From contig JBOFHK010000026.1 of NCBI GenBank assembly GCA_051649605.1, positions 1 to 64,000 on the forward strand: a DNA stretch of 64,000 nt. Direction: 5' to 3'. Position numbers and translations under genes: made by a program. Numbering within the stretch: position 1 is the stretch's first letter; each line of letters begins with the position of its first letter. Source of the stretch: Brevinema_A sp051649605 (GTDB lineage: Bacteria; Spirochaetota; Brevinematia; Brevinematales; Brevinemataceae). Under the pieces are notes generated by a model. The model was not told the origin of the DNA and made no database searches. It was given only the letters and a program-made list of their open reading frames with translations. Positions 26,091 to 34,166 of this stretch are shown one piece after another.

Positions 26091-27095
26091 ATGGTCATCG
26101 TAACTGGAGCTACAGGACATATTGGTAATGTACTAGTCAGAGAATTATTAAAACAAGGAGAACAGGTGCGGGTGCTGATTCGCCCTGGATCTACCGAAAT
26201 CCCTTTAGACGGTTTATCTATCGAAAAAGTATACGGTGATGTAAGAAATATCGAAGATCTTCGTCAAGCGTTTCAAGGAGTCGAAACTGTCTACCATTTA
26301 GCCGCTTTAATTTCTATCTTTCCTGGACTCAATCCCGAATTAGCAGAGGTTAATACGCAAGGAACTATCAACGTTGCTCAAGTCTGTACAGAACTAAATA
26401 CCCCAAAACTAGTCTACACAAGCTCAGTCCATGCTATTGCCGATCTTCCTCATGGTAACCCTATTACTGAAGATGTACCTATTAGTTCCGAAACAGCTAT
26501 TGGTAAATATGGCAAAACCAAAGCTACCGCAACACTAGCCGTATTAGATATGGTCAAAAATCAAAATCTTCAAGCAGTCATTGTACAACCTGCTGGTGTT
26601 ATCGGCCCTCATGACTATATGCCCTCTCAGCTAGGATTAGTATATGATTTTATGGCTCAAGGATTATTCCTAGGATTATCAGGGGCTTATAATTTTGTTG
26701 ATGTACGAGATGTTGTACAAGGGATTATCGCCGCAGGACAAAAAGGAAGAATTGGAGAACGTTATATTCTCTCTGGACATTTAATGAGTATTAAAGATAA
26801 GAAAAAAGTGATCGACGAGCTCTTAAATCGAACGCATTGGTATTTCTCAACCCCAAAATGGCTCTGCTATCTCGGATCATTTTTTCTATCTCCCCTTTAC
26901 AAACCGTTTAACCTTATTCCTATTTTAACCAATGAATCCCTCGAAATTTTATTCTCCAATGCCGATCTCTGTTACGATAAAGCTCAGCAAGAGCTTGGCT
27001 ACACGGTGCGTCCTTTTAAAGAAACAATGGCTGATATTCTTCAATGGACAAGAGATAATAGGCATTTATGGAAACTGACCAAGCATAAAATATAG
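26091..27095 (+). CDS. NAD(P)-dependent epimerase/dehydratase (extended SDR)
   Basis: A 334-residue Rossmann-fold enzyme. The nucleotide-binding motif TGATGHIGNVLVRELL lies at the N-terminus, followed by YGDVRN, VYHLAALIS, the serine region VYTSSVHA and the catalytic YGKTKA (YxxxK). The whole resembles the dihydroflavonol-reductase-like branch of extended SDRs, which reduce or epimerise sugars, flavonoids or lipid-linked substrates. The substrate is not predictable. Ribosome site AGGAGGG. Confidence 0.86.
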   Translation: MVIVTGATGHIGNVLVRELLKQGEQVRVLIRPGSTEIPLDGLSIEKVYGDVRNIEDLRQAFQGVETVYHLAALISIFPGLNPELAEVNTQGTINVAQVCTELNTPKLVYTSSVHAIADLPHGNPITEDVPISSETAIGKYGKTKATATLAVLDMVKNQNLQAVIVQPAGVIGPHDYMPSQLGLVYDFMAQGLFLGLSGAYNFVDVRDVVQGIIAAGQKGRIGERYILSGHLMSIKDKKKVIDELLNRTHWYFSTPKWLCYLGSFFLSPLYKPFNLIPILTNESLEILFSNADLCYDKAQQELGYTVRPFKETMADILQWTRDNRHLWKLTKHKI

Positions 27096-27166
27096 AGTAT
27101 CTTTTGCAATACTATCTATATCAAATTACCAAGCTGTGATACCAATACATAACAAACATAAATAAT

Positions 27167-27198
27167 AAATAAAGGTATTAAAATTAATACCTTTATTT
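27167..27198 (+). terminator. Terminator between SDR and AEC transporter genes
   Basis: The arms AATAAAGGTATTAA and TTAATACCTTTATT, with a small loop and a T-rich end, lie immediately before the GAGGTAG ribosome site of the next gene. Confidence 0.75.
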
Positions 27199-27209
27199 AC
27201 GAGGTAGCT

Positions 27210-28229
27210 ATGCTATTAGAGTTATACTTACATCCTTTAACTATACAATTTAGTTCTATTATTTTACTTATTTTATTGGGCTATCAATTACGCCATTCTA
27301 ACTTTATATCCAAGCAAAATCTAGATTTTTTTAGTAATTTCTGTATAACTATTGTGCTTCCTTGTTTTATTGCTGTTTCCTTTATGACAGATCTCAAAAC
27401 CACTGATCTAGCAAATGGAATAAATATTATTATTTGGGCAGCTGTCGTTCATTTCGTTTTTTATATTTTTTCTATTTTATTATATAAATTTCAGAATATC
27501 CCTTTAGATGATAAAATACTCCTAAGTACTATTCTCCCTACGGGAAATATATCATTTTTTGGCATGGCTATTGCTACACTATTATATCAAGAAAATGGAA
27601 TTTTTGCAGCAAATATGTACAGTATTTTTAATAGACTGTTTATTAATACGATTGGGCTAACAGCATTATCAGGTATGACCCTCACTAAAAAAGATATTGT
27701 TAAAACTTTTAAATCTCCAGCTTTACTTGTTTCACTCATTGGTGCTTTTATCTTTTTTACCCAAGATATAACACCTTATATTACAATCAATAATATTTCT
27801 AAGAGTATTTTACGTATTGACCATACTATTCCTTTGTTATATTATCTTTTAGATGTTATTGGTAGCTCTTTAAATATGTTTGTGTGGATTATTATTGGTG
27901 CTTCTGTTTCCAAAGAATCACTCGGTTTAGTAACTCAATCCAAACACGCTATAAAGTTTGCTTTTTATAAAACACTAGTCCTACCAATCTTGGGATTACT
28001 ACTATACCAATTCTTACATCAATGTATTGGATTTACAATTGGTAAAGAGTTTTTACCAATTGTCTTGCTATTCGCAGGCACACCAGTAGCCAATACTTTA
28101 ACCATTTTCTCTGTAAAATATCAACGAGCTCCAAATTTATGTATTGCTTGTCTGATTACAAGTACCATCGCATTTTTAATCTTACTTCCTATTTATTATT
28201 ACTGGTTAAATATTTTATTTCCAGTATAA
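27210..28229 (+). CDS. AEC-family transporter
   Basis: A 339-residue membrane protein with about ten helices in the auxin-efflux-carrier (AEC) pattern: an N-terminal LLILLGYQLRHSNFISKQNL segment (the conserved GyxlrrxgxlsxexxxxL), broken helices with VLPCFIAVSF, the central STILPTGNISFFGMAIA with the conserved TGN, and the C-terminal LLFAGTPVANTLTIFSVKY. Bacterial members export or import small organic acids or amino acids. The substrate is unknown. It is expressed by read-through of the preceding terminator or from an unseen promoter. Confidence 0.85.
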   Translation: MLLELYLHPLTIQFSSIILLILLGYQLRHSNFISKQNLDFFSNFCITIVLPCFIAVSFMTDLKTTDLANGINIIIWAAVVHFVFYIFSILLYKFQNIPLDDKILLSTILPTGNISFFGMAIATLLYQENGIFAANMYSIFNRLFINTIGLTALSGMTLTKKDIVKTFKSPALLVSLIGAFIFFTQDITPYITINNISKSILRIDHTIPLLYYLLDVIGSSLNMFVWIIIGASVSKESLGLVTQSKHAIKFAFYKTLVLPILGLLLYQFLHQCIGFTIGKEFLPIVLLFAGTPVANTLTIFSVKYQRAPNLCIACLITSTIAFLILLPIYYYWLNILFPV

Positions 28230-28239
28230 TAAAATTAAC

Positions 28240-28268
28240 TTGAATCAATACTCATATTGTGGTATGAT
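28240..28268 (+). promoter_or_regulatory. Promoter of the propeller lipoprotein gene
   Basis: TTGAAT (28240-28245), 17 bases, TATGAT (28263-28268), 54 bases before the ATG. Confidence 0.65.
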
Positions 28269-28322
28269 TTTAAGACATAATAATTCTAACTGCCCTAGAT
28301 CGCAGAATAAAAGGAGAATATA

Positions 28323-29279
28323 ATGAAAAAACTAATAGTTAGTCTATTAATTTTGGCAAACTGTGGGCAAAATACTCAAAAAACAACACTTCAAACGAAT
28401 ATATCCGAAACATTAACAGTTATGACAGATTCCCAGCAAAGTGCCGCCCCATTTAGAACACTTATCGATTCTTCTTTGATAGTACCTGAAAGTGTTACCG
28501 TTTATAATGGTATTACCTATATCGCTAATCTTGGTGAAAATCCCAATAAATCCTTAGGGCAGGGATTTATTACCCAAATCAAAGATAATACTCCAATCAA
28601 TATCTTCGTAGGTTTATTAGATGCCCCTAAAGGATTTGATTTTTTAGATAACGATACTATTATTATCTCTGATCACCCCAATGTAAAGATCCTAAAACTA
28701 TCAACAGGTAAAGTGATTACATCAGTAAATTTAAATCCTGGATTCTTAAATGATTTAGTGCTAATAGATTCTTCTACCGCGTTATTATCAGATACAAAAA
28801 AAGGTTTAGTCTATAAAGTTAATATCAATTCAGATAGAAATCAGTTAACAGTAGGAACCATTTCAGGAATTACTGAGAATGGAATCAATGGTCTCGCTTG
28901 GGATGACAACAATAAAATGTTATATTTTGTTACTTCAACTTTTGGAGGCGATAAATCCAGAGGTCATATTTTTGAAGTCAAGCTTGATGATACTTATACC
29001 ATAGCCACCCAAGTAAATCGCTGGGATACCCCTAAAATTGGTATGGGGGGATTAGATGGTCTCGCCTTAGGTGAGCAAAAATTAGTCCTCTCTGATTGGG
29101 GCAATGGGGAAAACGATTCTTATATCTATATTTATGATATAAAAACACGTTCCTTAGTTGCCAGTATTGGTGGAACGCTTACTAGTGTTGCAGATATCAC
29201 TCTAAACGATACAGAATTATATATGCCAGAATTTTTAAAAAACCGAGTCAGTATTGTTGATCTTTCACACTATTTATAA
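28323..29279 (+). CDS. Lipoprotein with an SMP-30/NHL-like beta-propeller
   Basis: A 318-residue protein with a lipoprotein signal (lipobox LANC). The mature protein has propeller-like repeats: PESVTVYNGITYIANLG, LDAPKGFDFLDNDTIIISDH, GINGLAWDDNNKMLYFVTS and GGLDGLALGEQKLVLSDWG, spaced as in SMP-30/gluconolactonase or NHL folds. It probably sits on a membrane surface facing the periplasm or outside. No catalytic assignment is possible. It is followed by a strong terminator shared with the convergent PTS genes. Confidence 0.75.
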   Translation: MKKLIVSLLILANCGQNTQKTTLQTNISETLTVMTDSQQSAAPFRTLIDSSLIVPESVTVYNGITYIANLGENPNKSLGQGFITQIKDNTPINIFVGLLDAPKGFDFLDNDTIIISDHPNVKILKLSTGKVITSVNLNPGFLNDLVLIDSSTALLSDTKKGLVYKVNINSDRNQLTVGTISGITENGINGLAWDDNNKMLYFVTSTFGGDKSRGHIFEVKLDDTYTIATQVNRWDTPKIGMGGLDGLALGEQKLVLSDWGNGENDSYIYIYDIKTRSLVASIGGTLTSVADITLNDTELYMPEFLKNRVSIVDLSHYL

Positions 29280-29280
29280 C

Positions 29281-29326
29281 AAAGCTATAAAAAACTCCCA
29301 TAATATGGGAGTTTTTTATAGCTTTG
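29281..29326. terminator. Bidirectional terminator
   Basis: An inner stem AAAACTCCCAT/ATGGGAGTTTT with outer AAAGCTATAA/TTATAGCTTT arms makes a near-perfect inverted repeat between two convergent genes. It has A and T tracts suitable for both directions. Confidence 0.9.
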
Positions 29327-29635
29327 TTATGCTTTTTTATCAGCAATTAATTCCTCGATTAATTCCTTAGCAAGCATTGCCGTCATAAGGTGATCTTGTG
29401 CATGTACCATCAATAGAGAAATTTTTGTCGGTTCTCCATTGATCTCCCCTTGGATTAATTCTGTTTGGGTATGATGGGCTTCCAAAAGGGCTTCTGAACA
29501 CTTTTTAAGTGCTTCATCAGCTGTGGTAAAATCTTTTTTACGAGCAGCACGAAGCGCTTCAAAAGCATAGCTTCTTCCTTCGCCGGCATAGCCAACTAGG
29601 CTCATTACAATTTCTTCCATTCTTTCGTCTGTCAT
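29327..29635 (-). CDS. PTS lactose/cellobiose-family EIIA
   Basis: A 102-residue three-helix phosphocarrier. The phosphorylated histidine is His78 in MVHAQDHLMTAMLA, the hallmark of the lactose/chitobiose EIIA family. It receives phosphate from HPr and passes it to the EIIB encoded at 30917-31219. It is the last gene of the sugar-uptake block, 17 bases after mupG. Ribosome site AAGGAG. Confidence 0.94.
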   Translation of the reverse strand: MTDERMEEIVMSLVGYAGEGRSYAFEALRAARKKDFTTADEALKKCSEALLEAHHTQTELIQGEINGEPTKISLLMVHAQDHLMTAMLAKELIEELIADKKA

Positions 29636-29652
29636 AACAACTCCTTAAACTA

Positions 29653-30747
29653 TTAGATTACTTCTTTGAATTTGAAACGTCGCCAACCCTCAATATGATC
29701 AATAAGTAATAAATCATGGTCAGCAACACGACCAACAACATTAGTTTTTCCAGAATTTGGCATATCTTTTCGGGCAATATGTAATTCTCCTGCATAAGTC
29801 CCATAATCAGATGATTCAATAAGTACATCTCCTTTTTTAATAGGAGGGGTATTAAACACAGGAAACTTATTTCCTTTATATTTAACACGACTTTGGGTAG
29901 AGCGGATTAAGTATTCTCCTTCATCTCCACGATGGAAATGTTGTTCTTCTAAGACAATAGATTTTTCGACTATAGGAATCTCTTGGATCAAAACAACATC
30001 CAATTCTAAGAGATAAGGATCAATTGCTCCCATTGTCTGAAGCTCTTTATCAGAAGCAAAGCATTCTGAGATTAATACAGTATGAATGTCTAAATTGAGA
30101 AACATATCTTTAACTTGGTAAGATAAAGGCTGATTTCTATGCTCTTCCAAAGAACAGAGTCCATCGCTCACTGGCCAAGGGCCAATAGAAGCCGATGGGG
30201 CATTCACAAAGGCCGCCGTCCGTAAATGATACTGTCGAAACTGTGCCGTACAATATTCAAAATGCTCACGAGATAAGCCTGTAAATTGATGAGGGTAAAA
30301 ATTGTGAGAGCCTATGAGATTGTTCGGATTAGGTTTATAATCCATGATCGTATTGAGATAATGAGTTCGTTGACTCATATTAAGTTCTATCTTTAAACCT
30401 TGAGGATTGAAAGTCATATCTGCTTCTTCTTTACCAGAAAATCCCAAATCCAAACGAATCCCTGTCGCCCCAAGTTCTCCAAAAAATTTTAAATCATCGT
30501 ACGAGATCTCTAAATCTTGAAAGATATTAGGAGCAACATCCGCTATCACGCGGATTCCTTTTTTTTCGGCAAATTCGATAATACTTTTAAATTCGTTGAC
30601 AATCTCATTTTTTTTAGATGTATCTACGGAAAGAAGACAAGTAAACGCTCTTGTAAACCCATGATGGGCAGCTTTTTCGATATATTCGTAAATTTCCTTT
30701 TGAGAAGCATGAAAAGGATAAATCGAAATTCCTTTTTCTCGTGTCAT
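29653..30747 (-). CDS. mupG: MupG-family (DUF871) 6-phospho-muramidase-like protein
   Basis: A 364-residue protein with an N-terminal TIM barrel (about 1-235; GISIYPFHASQ, GFTRAFTCLLS, IRVIADVAPNIF, GIRLDLGFSGKEEADMTFNP) and a C-terminal cyclophilin-like domain. This is the DUF871/MupG family. The characterised S. aureus member hydrolyses MurNAc-6-phosphate-GlcNAc delivered by a PTS. Here it sits among lactose-family PTS genes rather than a MurP-type EIIBC. The activity is inferred from family; another phosphorylated disaccharide is possible. Confidence 0.85.
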   Translation of the reverse strand: MTREKGISIYPFHASQKEIYEYIEKAAHHGFTRAFTCLLSVDTSKKNEIVNEFKSIIEFAEKKGIRVIADVAPNIFQDLEISYDDLKFFGELGATGIRLDLGFSGKEEADMTFNPQGLKIELNMSQRTHYLNTIMDYKPNPNNLIGSHNFYPHQFTGLSREHFEYCTAQFRQYHLRTAAFVNAPSASIGPWPVSDGLCSLEEHRNQPLSYQVKDMFLNLDIHTVLISECFASDKELQTMGAIDPYLLELDVVLIQEIPIVEKSIVLEEQHFHRGDEGEYLIRSTQSRVKYKGNKFPVFNTPPIKKGDVLIESSDYGTYAGELHIARKDMPNSGKTNVVGRVADHDLLLIDHIEGWRRFKFKEVI

Positions 30748-30840
30748 ATATACTCCTTATAACACTTTTGACCTAATATAGAGATGTCATACTCGTAGAT
30801 ACTTCATCGGTAATTATCTTTATATCAGCTTAAGTTTGAG

Positions 30841-30892
30841 AATAAGTAGAAAAACCTAACTCTTTGATAGAAGTTAGGTTTTTCTACTTATT
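30841..30892 (-). terminator. Terminator between PTS IIB and mupG
   Basis: A long stem with arms AATAAGTAGAAAAACCTAAC and GTTAGGTTTTTCTACTTATT (30841-30860 and 30873-30892). On the minus strand it follows IIB and precedes mupG, splitting the sugar block into two transcription segments. Confidence 0.85.
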
Positions 30893-30916
30893 AATAAAAG
30901 TTTCCTACTAAAAAGT

Positions 30917-31219
30917 CTATTGACATACTAATTTAAGAATTTCTGGTAAGACTTTTTGCACATTCATCATCCCATAATCACGCATTTCAATAACCACCAC
31001 AGGCTTGTTTGTTTTAGCAACAACACTATCTTTTTGAAAACGGATTTGAGGTGCCAAAAGAACAATAGAAACATCATCAGTTAATACTGCATCAAGCTCA
31101 GCAACAGAAATCGCGATAATATCAATTTCTTCTCCGATTTCTTCTGCATAATTTTTAGTTTTTTGAACAAATAAACTTGTAGACATTCCAGCACTACAAC
31201 ATAAAATAATCTTTACCAT
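30917..31219 (-). CDS. PTS lactose/cellobiose-family EIIB
   Basis: A 100-residue cytosolic phosphotransfer protein. The P-loop CCSAGMSTS near the N-terminus contains the phosphocysteine (Cys8). The remainder has the expected alternating strands (IVLLAPQIRFQKD). I start at ATG 31219, directly behind GGAAGGAGAAATA. A longer in-frame reading to 31309 would add a hydrophobic AT-rich stretch covering that ribosome site and is rejected. It partners EIIC (31357-32643) and EIIA. Confidence 0.94.
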   Translation of the reverse strand: MVKIILCCSAGMSTSLFVQKTKNYAEEIGEEIDIIAISVAELDAVLTDDVSIVLLAPQIRFQKDSVVAKTNKPVVVIEMRDYGMMNVQKVLPEILKLVCQ

Positions 31220-31356
31220 TATTTCTCCTTCCCTGTTAATTTTTTTATTTATTATAGAGTAATTAATAAGAAAAAGCAAAAAATATTCAATAATTATATA
31301 AAATATCACTGATATTTTTATTTTGTAAGGTATCTCTATTGAGAGGATTCTTCAGT

Positions 31357-32643
31357 CTATTTTAGCGTTTCGATTTCCCTGTCCATTTCCATATTATCTA
31401 AGCGTTTAATAAAGGCAAACCATACAATCGCAGACAAAACTAAATTAATAATTTGCATTAAAGCTCCTCTCCATCCTGCTACCATAAAGCCACTAATAAC
31501 AATAGGCATAGTCCATGGAGCAATAATTCCATTATGACGTGGTAAGAATCCAATTACTGTCGCAAAATAGGCCGTACAAACATTCATAATAGGGATAAAG
31601 ATCCAAGGAATAAAGATAATAGGATTAAATACAACAGGAATCCCAAAGATAAAAGGTTCGTTGATATTGAATATTCCTGGTGCTAAGGATAAACGACCTA
31701 CTTCTTTTAGATGTTTACTTCGAGTAAATAAAATCATCGCAATCACCGCTGCCAAAGATGCTCCTGATCCTCCAAGCGTAACATAAAGATCAAACCAATA
31801 ACGAGTAATAATATTCGGAATGGGCTCTCCATTTTGGAACGCTAAACGATTGGCGTCCATCAGTACCGTGAAAATAGGATCTAAGACAGGGCCAATAACA
31901 AGATGTCCATGGATACCAAAAAACCAGAAAAAATGAACTAAGAACATAAAAATAATAGCACCCCAAAGACTCCCCCCCACTCCAGAAAGAGGGCGGATTA
32001 CAAATTCCGCTAAGATCGTATGGATATTTTCAAAAGAAGAATAATCAATCAGTAAACGAACCATCCAAAATACTACTAGGGTAACACCAGCAGGAATCAA
32101 AGCTGCGAAGGATTTAGCTACAGCAGGCGGGACTCCATCAGGCATCGTAATAACAAATCTTGTTTTTGATAAACGAACAAAAAGCTCTGTAGAGACAAGA
32201 GCTACTAATAAAGCAGTAAATAATCCCCTAGATCCAAGGTACATAATAGGCATTACCCCATTAATCCCACCTTCGACAAGCTCATGAGACAGATGATAAG
32301 GAGTAAGCATAAAGAAACATAGAAGAGAGATAATCCCCGCTGGTAAGGCATCGACTTTATAACTTTCAGCAAGACGATAAGCAATAGCTATTGCAGCTGT
32401 CATTCCCATAAGATCTAAGGTAGCCCCAATTGGAATCAGTAAGGCATTAAAAATACCGTTCCCCTGAATAAACTCTCCATAACCAGGAATCGGCAAAGCT
32501 GCCATTAATAAAAACAGTGATCCTATCAATCCAGGAATAATATTCACGACAACTCCGTCTCGAATTGCCTGAATGTGTCTTATTTGAGCAAATTTGTTCA
32601 TTGCTGGAGCAATTTTTTGCTCCATAAATTCTGATATATTCAT
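31357..32643 (-). CDS. PTS lactose/cellobiose-family EIIC permease
   Basis: A 428-residue sugar channel with about ten helices. Family features are the N-terminal FAQIRHIQAIRDGVV segment, VHFFWFFGIHGHLVIGP in the middle, and the NINEPFIFGIPVVFNPI motif that carries the sugar-binding Glu. It imports a disaccharide while EIIB phosphorylates it. Candidates are chitobiose, cellobiose or, given mupG downstream, a muropeptide-derived disaccharide. Ribosome site GGGAGAG. Confidence 0.94.
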   Translation of the reverse strand: MNISEFMEQKIAPAMNKFAQIRHIQAIRDGVVVNIIPGLIGSLFLLMAALPIPGYGEFIQGNGIFNALLIPIGATLDLMGMTAAIAIAYRLAESYKVDALPAGIISLLCFFMLTPYHLSHELVEGGINGVMPIMYLGSRGLFTALLVALVSTELFVRLSKTRFVITMPDGVPPAVAKSFAALIPAGVTLVVFWMVRLLIDYSSFENIHTILAEFVIRPLSGVGGSLWGAIIFMFLVHFFWFFGIHGHLVIGPVLDPIFTVLMDANRLAFQNGEPIPNIITRYWFDLYVTLGGSGASLAAVIAMILFTRSKHLKEVGRLSLAPGIFNINEPFIFGIPVVFNPIIFIPWIFIPIMNVCTAYFATVIGFLPRHNGIIAPWTMPIVISGFMVAGWRGALMQIINLVLSAIVWFAFIKRLDNMEMDREIETLK

Positions 32644-32701
32644 ACTTACTCTCCCAAAATATAAACCTATTAGTTGTCTGTCCGTTTTAGGTATTAAAAT
32701 A

Positions 32702-32750
32702 AAAAAAACAGCCCAAAGAATGTATCAAACTTCAGACTGTTTTTATTTTT
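32702..32750 (-). terminator. Terminator between porin-like gene and PTS operon
   Basis: Read on the minus strand, AAAAACAG pairs with CTGTTTTT, and an inner TCTGAAG pairs with CTTTGGG through several G-U pairs, giving about 15 base pairs and a trailing T run. Read-through would reach EIIC. Confidence 0.65.
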
Positions 32751-32755
32751 ATATG

Positions 32756-33568
32756 TTAGTTACCCGAGAAGTCGAAAGCATAACCTAAACCAGCTTGTAA
32801 AAAGACTTGGTGGTCTACTGCTTTTGCACTATTTGCTAAGTTATCAATACGATAACGAAGTTGTGTCCACATATAGAAGGAATCTGTTACATTCCATACC
32901 ACTTGGTTTTCCCAACGAATTTGGAAAGTCTCTCCAAATGCTTTTGCAGATTCTGTATCTGCTCCAAATCCACCGAGACGTAAGGATAATTTGGTGTTAA
33001 ATCTCCAGTTAGGAGCAAAATTGATACCATAGTCCATTCTTAATGCAAAGAGATCGACGACTGTTACTCTTCCAATAGAAGCTTTAACCGTTTGTGGAAA
33101 TGCCCAAAATTCAAGGATTTGGATAAAAGTTAAACTTCCTGCATTACCAAAATTTAAGCTGTAGTATAATTCTTCTGCAACTAGCCCTCTTGTATCCACA
33201 GCAATAATACCATATCCACCAAAATTAAGACCTAATTGGACTCTAGGCATACCATAACCATAAATACTTACTCCACCACTATTACCAAGATAGCTACCAT
33301 CTGGACTATAAGAAGGGTCGATCCCTGTAACTAAAAGGGCTTTAACCCACATAGAAAGCCAAGGGACAGTGGCAAAATTTTGGGAATAGGTCATCCCAAA
33401 TTCAAATTCGTTACCTTGAAAAAGACGTGTGCTTCCATCAACACCTGGAGTTAAATGTCCACTAAAGCTATCTAAATAAAAGCTCAATGAACGGTTGACT
33501 TGGGCATCTTGTGTGTAGGATACCCCTGAAATAGCAAATAATGCTACTAACAATAGTAATTTACGCAT
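32756..33568 (-). CDS. Predicted outer-membrane barrel (porin-like) protein
   Basis: A 270-residue exported protein. The signal peptide ends near VSYT or SYTQ. The rest has alternating amphipathic strands with many Gly/Tyr/Trp residues (FEFGMTYSQNF, GLNFGGYGIIAVD, WRFNTKLSLRLGGFG, FYMWTQLRYRIDN), ending VFLQAGLGYAFDFSGN. It has a strong extended -10 promoter and an AGGAGG ribosome site, so it is probably abundant. Its place directly upstream of the PTS genes suggests it may be the outer-membrane entry point for their sugar. Confidence 0.75.
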   Translation of the reverse strand: MRKLLLLVALFAISGVSYTQDAQVNRSLSFYLDSFSGHLTPGVDGSTRLFQGNEFEFGMTYSQNFATVPWLSMWVKALLVTGIDPSYSPDGSYLGNSGGVSIYGYGMPRVQLGLNFGGYGIIAVDTRGLVAEELYYSLNFGNAGSLTFIQILEFWAFPQTVKASIGRVTVVDLFALRMDYGINFAPNWRFNTKLSLRLGGFGADTESAKAFGETFQIRWENQVVWNVTDSFYMWTQLRYRIDNLANSAKAVDHQVFLQAGLGYAFDFSGN

Positions 33569-33661
33569 TACTATCCTCCTATTTTTAACATATGGTTATA
33601 CATTTCCTTTTTATCCTATTCTAAATACCAAAGATTCTAATTAAATACTCTTATTACATAT

Positions 33662-33689
33662 ATTATACCATAACAAAAATTTTTTGCAA
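33662..33689 (-). promoter_or_regulatory. Promoter of the porin-like gene
   Basis: On the minus strand: TTGCAA (33689-33684), 16 bases, TATAAT (33667-33662), with an extended -10 TG one base upstream (TGGTATAAT). The predicted leader is about 87 nt. Confidence 0.7.
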
Positions 33690-34059
33690 TAGTTAATTAA
33701 TATTATTTTTTAAAATCTTTTAAACTATTTAATTCCATACAAATAAACTATTTAAAATATTAATTTTTTATATAAGTATTGGGTATTTTTATTAACAAAG
33801 CGTATTAATTTTAAGAATATAAGTATTTGAATAAGATATTAAATAGTTTAAGCTCTCTACCATAAAAAGATCAGATCATACTACAAATAAAAAAGTTTTT
33901 AATTTTTATATTATAAAGAATGTTCCTTCAATATTTTATATATTTAATAATAGAAAAATCAATCCTATTTTGGAGGTTTTATCTCTAATACGATACATGC
34001 TATGTACAGAATCAAATCAAGACAAAAGCAAAGATCATCATATTTTTCATTATAATACC

Positions 34060-34088
34060 TTGATTTTCTATTAAAGATATGATATAAT
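34060..34088 (+). promoter_or_regulatory. Promoter of the fatty-acid-kinase-like fusion gene
   Basis: TTGATT (34060-34065), 17 bases, TATAAT (34083-34088). The transcript should start near 34095. Confidence 0.75.
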
Positions 34089-34094
34089 ACTAGC

Positions 34095-34118
34095 GGTTAC
34101 CATATAAATACAGTAACC
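34095..34118 (+). repeat. Inverted repeat at the predicted transcript 5' end
   Basis: GGTTAC (34095-34100) and GTAACC (34113-34118) are separated by 12 bases and begin at the predicted +1. It could be an operator half-site pair or a 5' stabilising hairpin. Confidence 0.5.
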
Positions 34119-34166
34119 AAATCTCTCTATTATTAAGATAGAAAGATCAAAAATTAGGAGCTTATT

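Larger units (their letters stand above)
33569..34166. other. AT-rich divergent intergenic region
   Basis: About 600 bases between the porin-like gene (minus) and the FakA-FakB-like gene (plus). It holds one promoter at each end (33662-33689 minus; 34060-34088 plus). The central 350 bases are AT-rich, and I find no supported gene or RNA there. Confidence 0.6.

Noticed and set aside
31220..31309. Hydrophobic N-terminal extension of PTS EIIB
   Set aside because: It would cover the GGAAGGAG ribosome site, and EIIB proteins of this family begin directly with the strand before the P-loop.
33972..34076. Possible 25-codon small gene (ATG 33997) after a GGAGG
   Set aside because: The ribosome site is about 20 bases from the ATG, the product has no features, and the frame ends just before the next promoter.
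33991..34118. tRNA-like or attachment-site-like sequence in the 33.6-34.2 kb gap
   Set aside because: No cloverleaf or direct repeats of useful length; there is no integrase or phage gene anywhere in the window.
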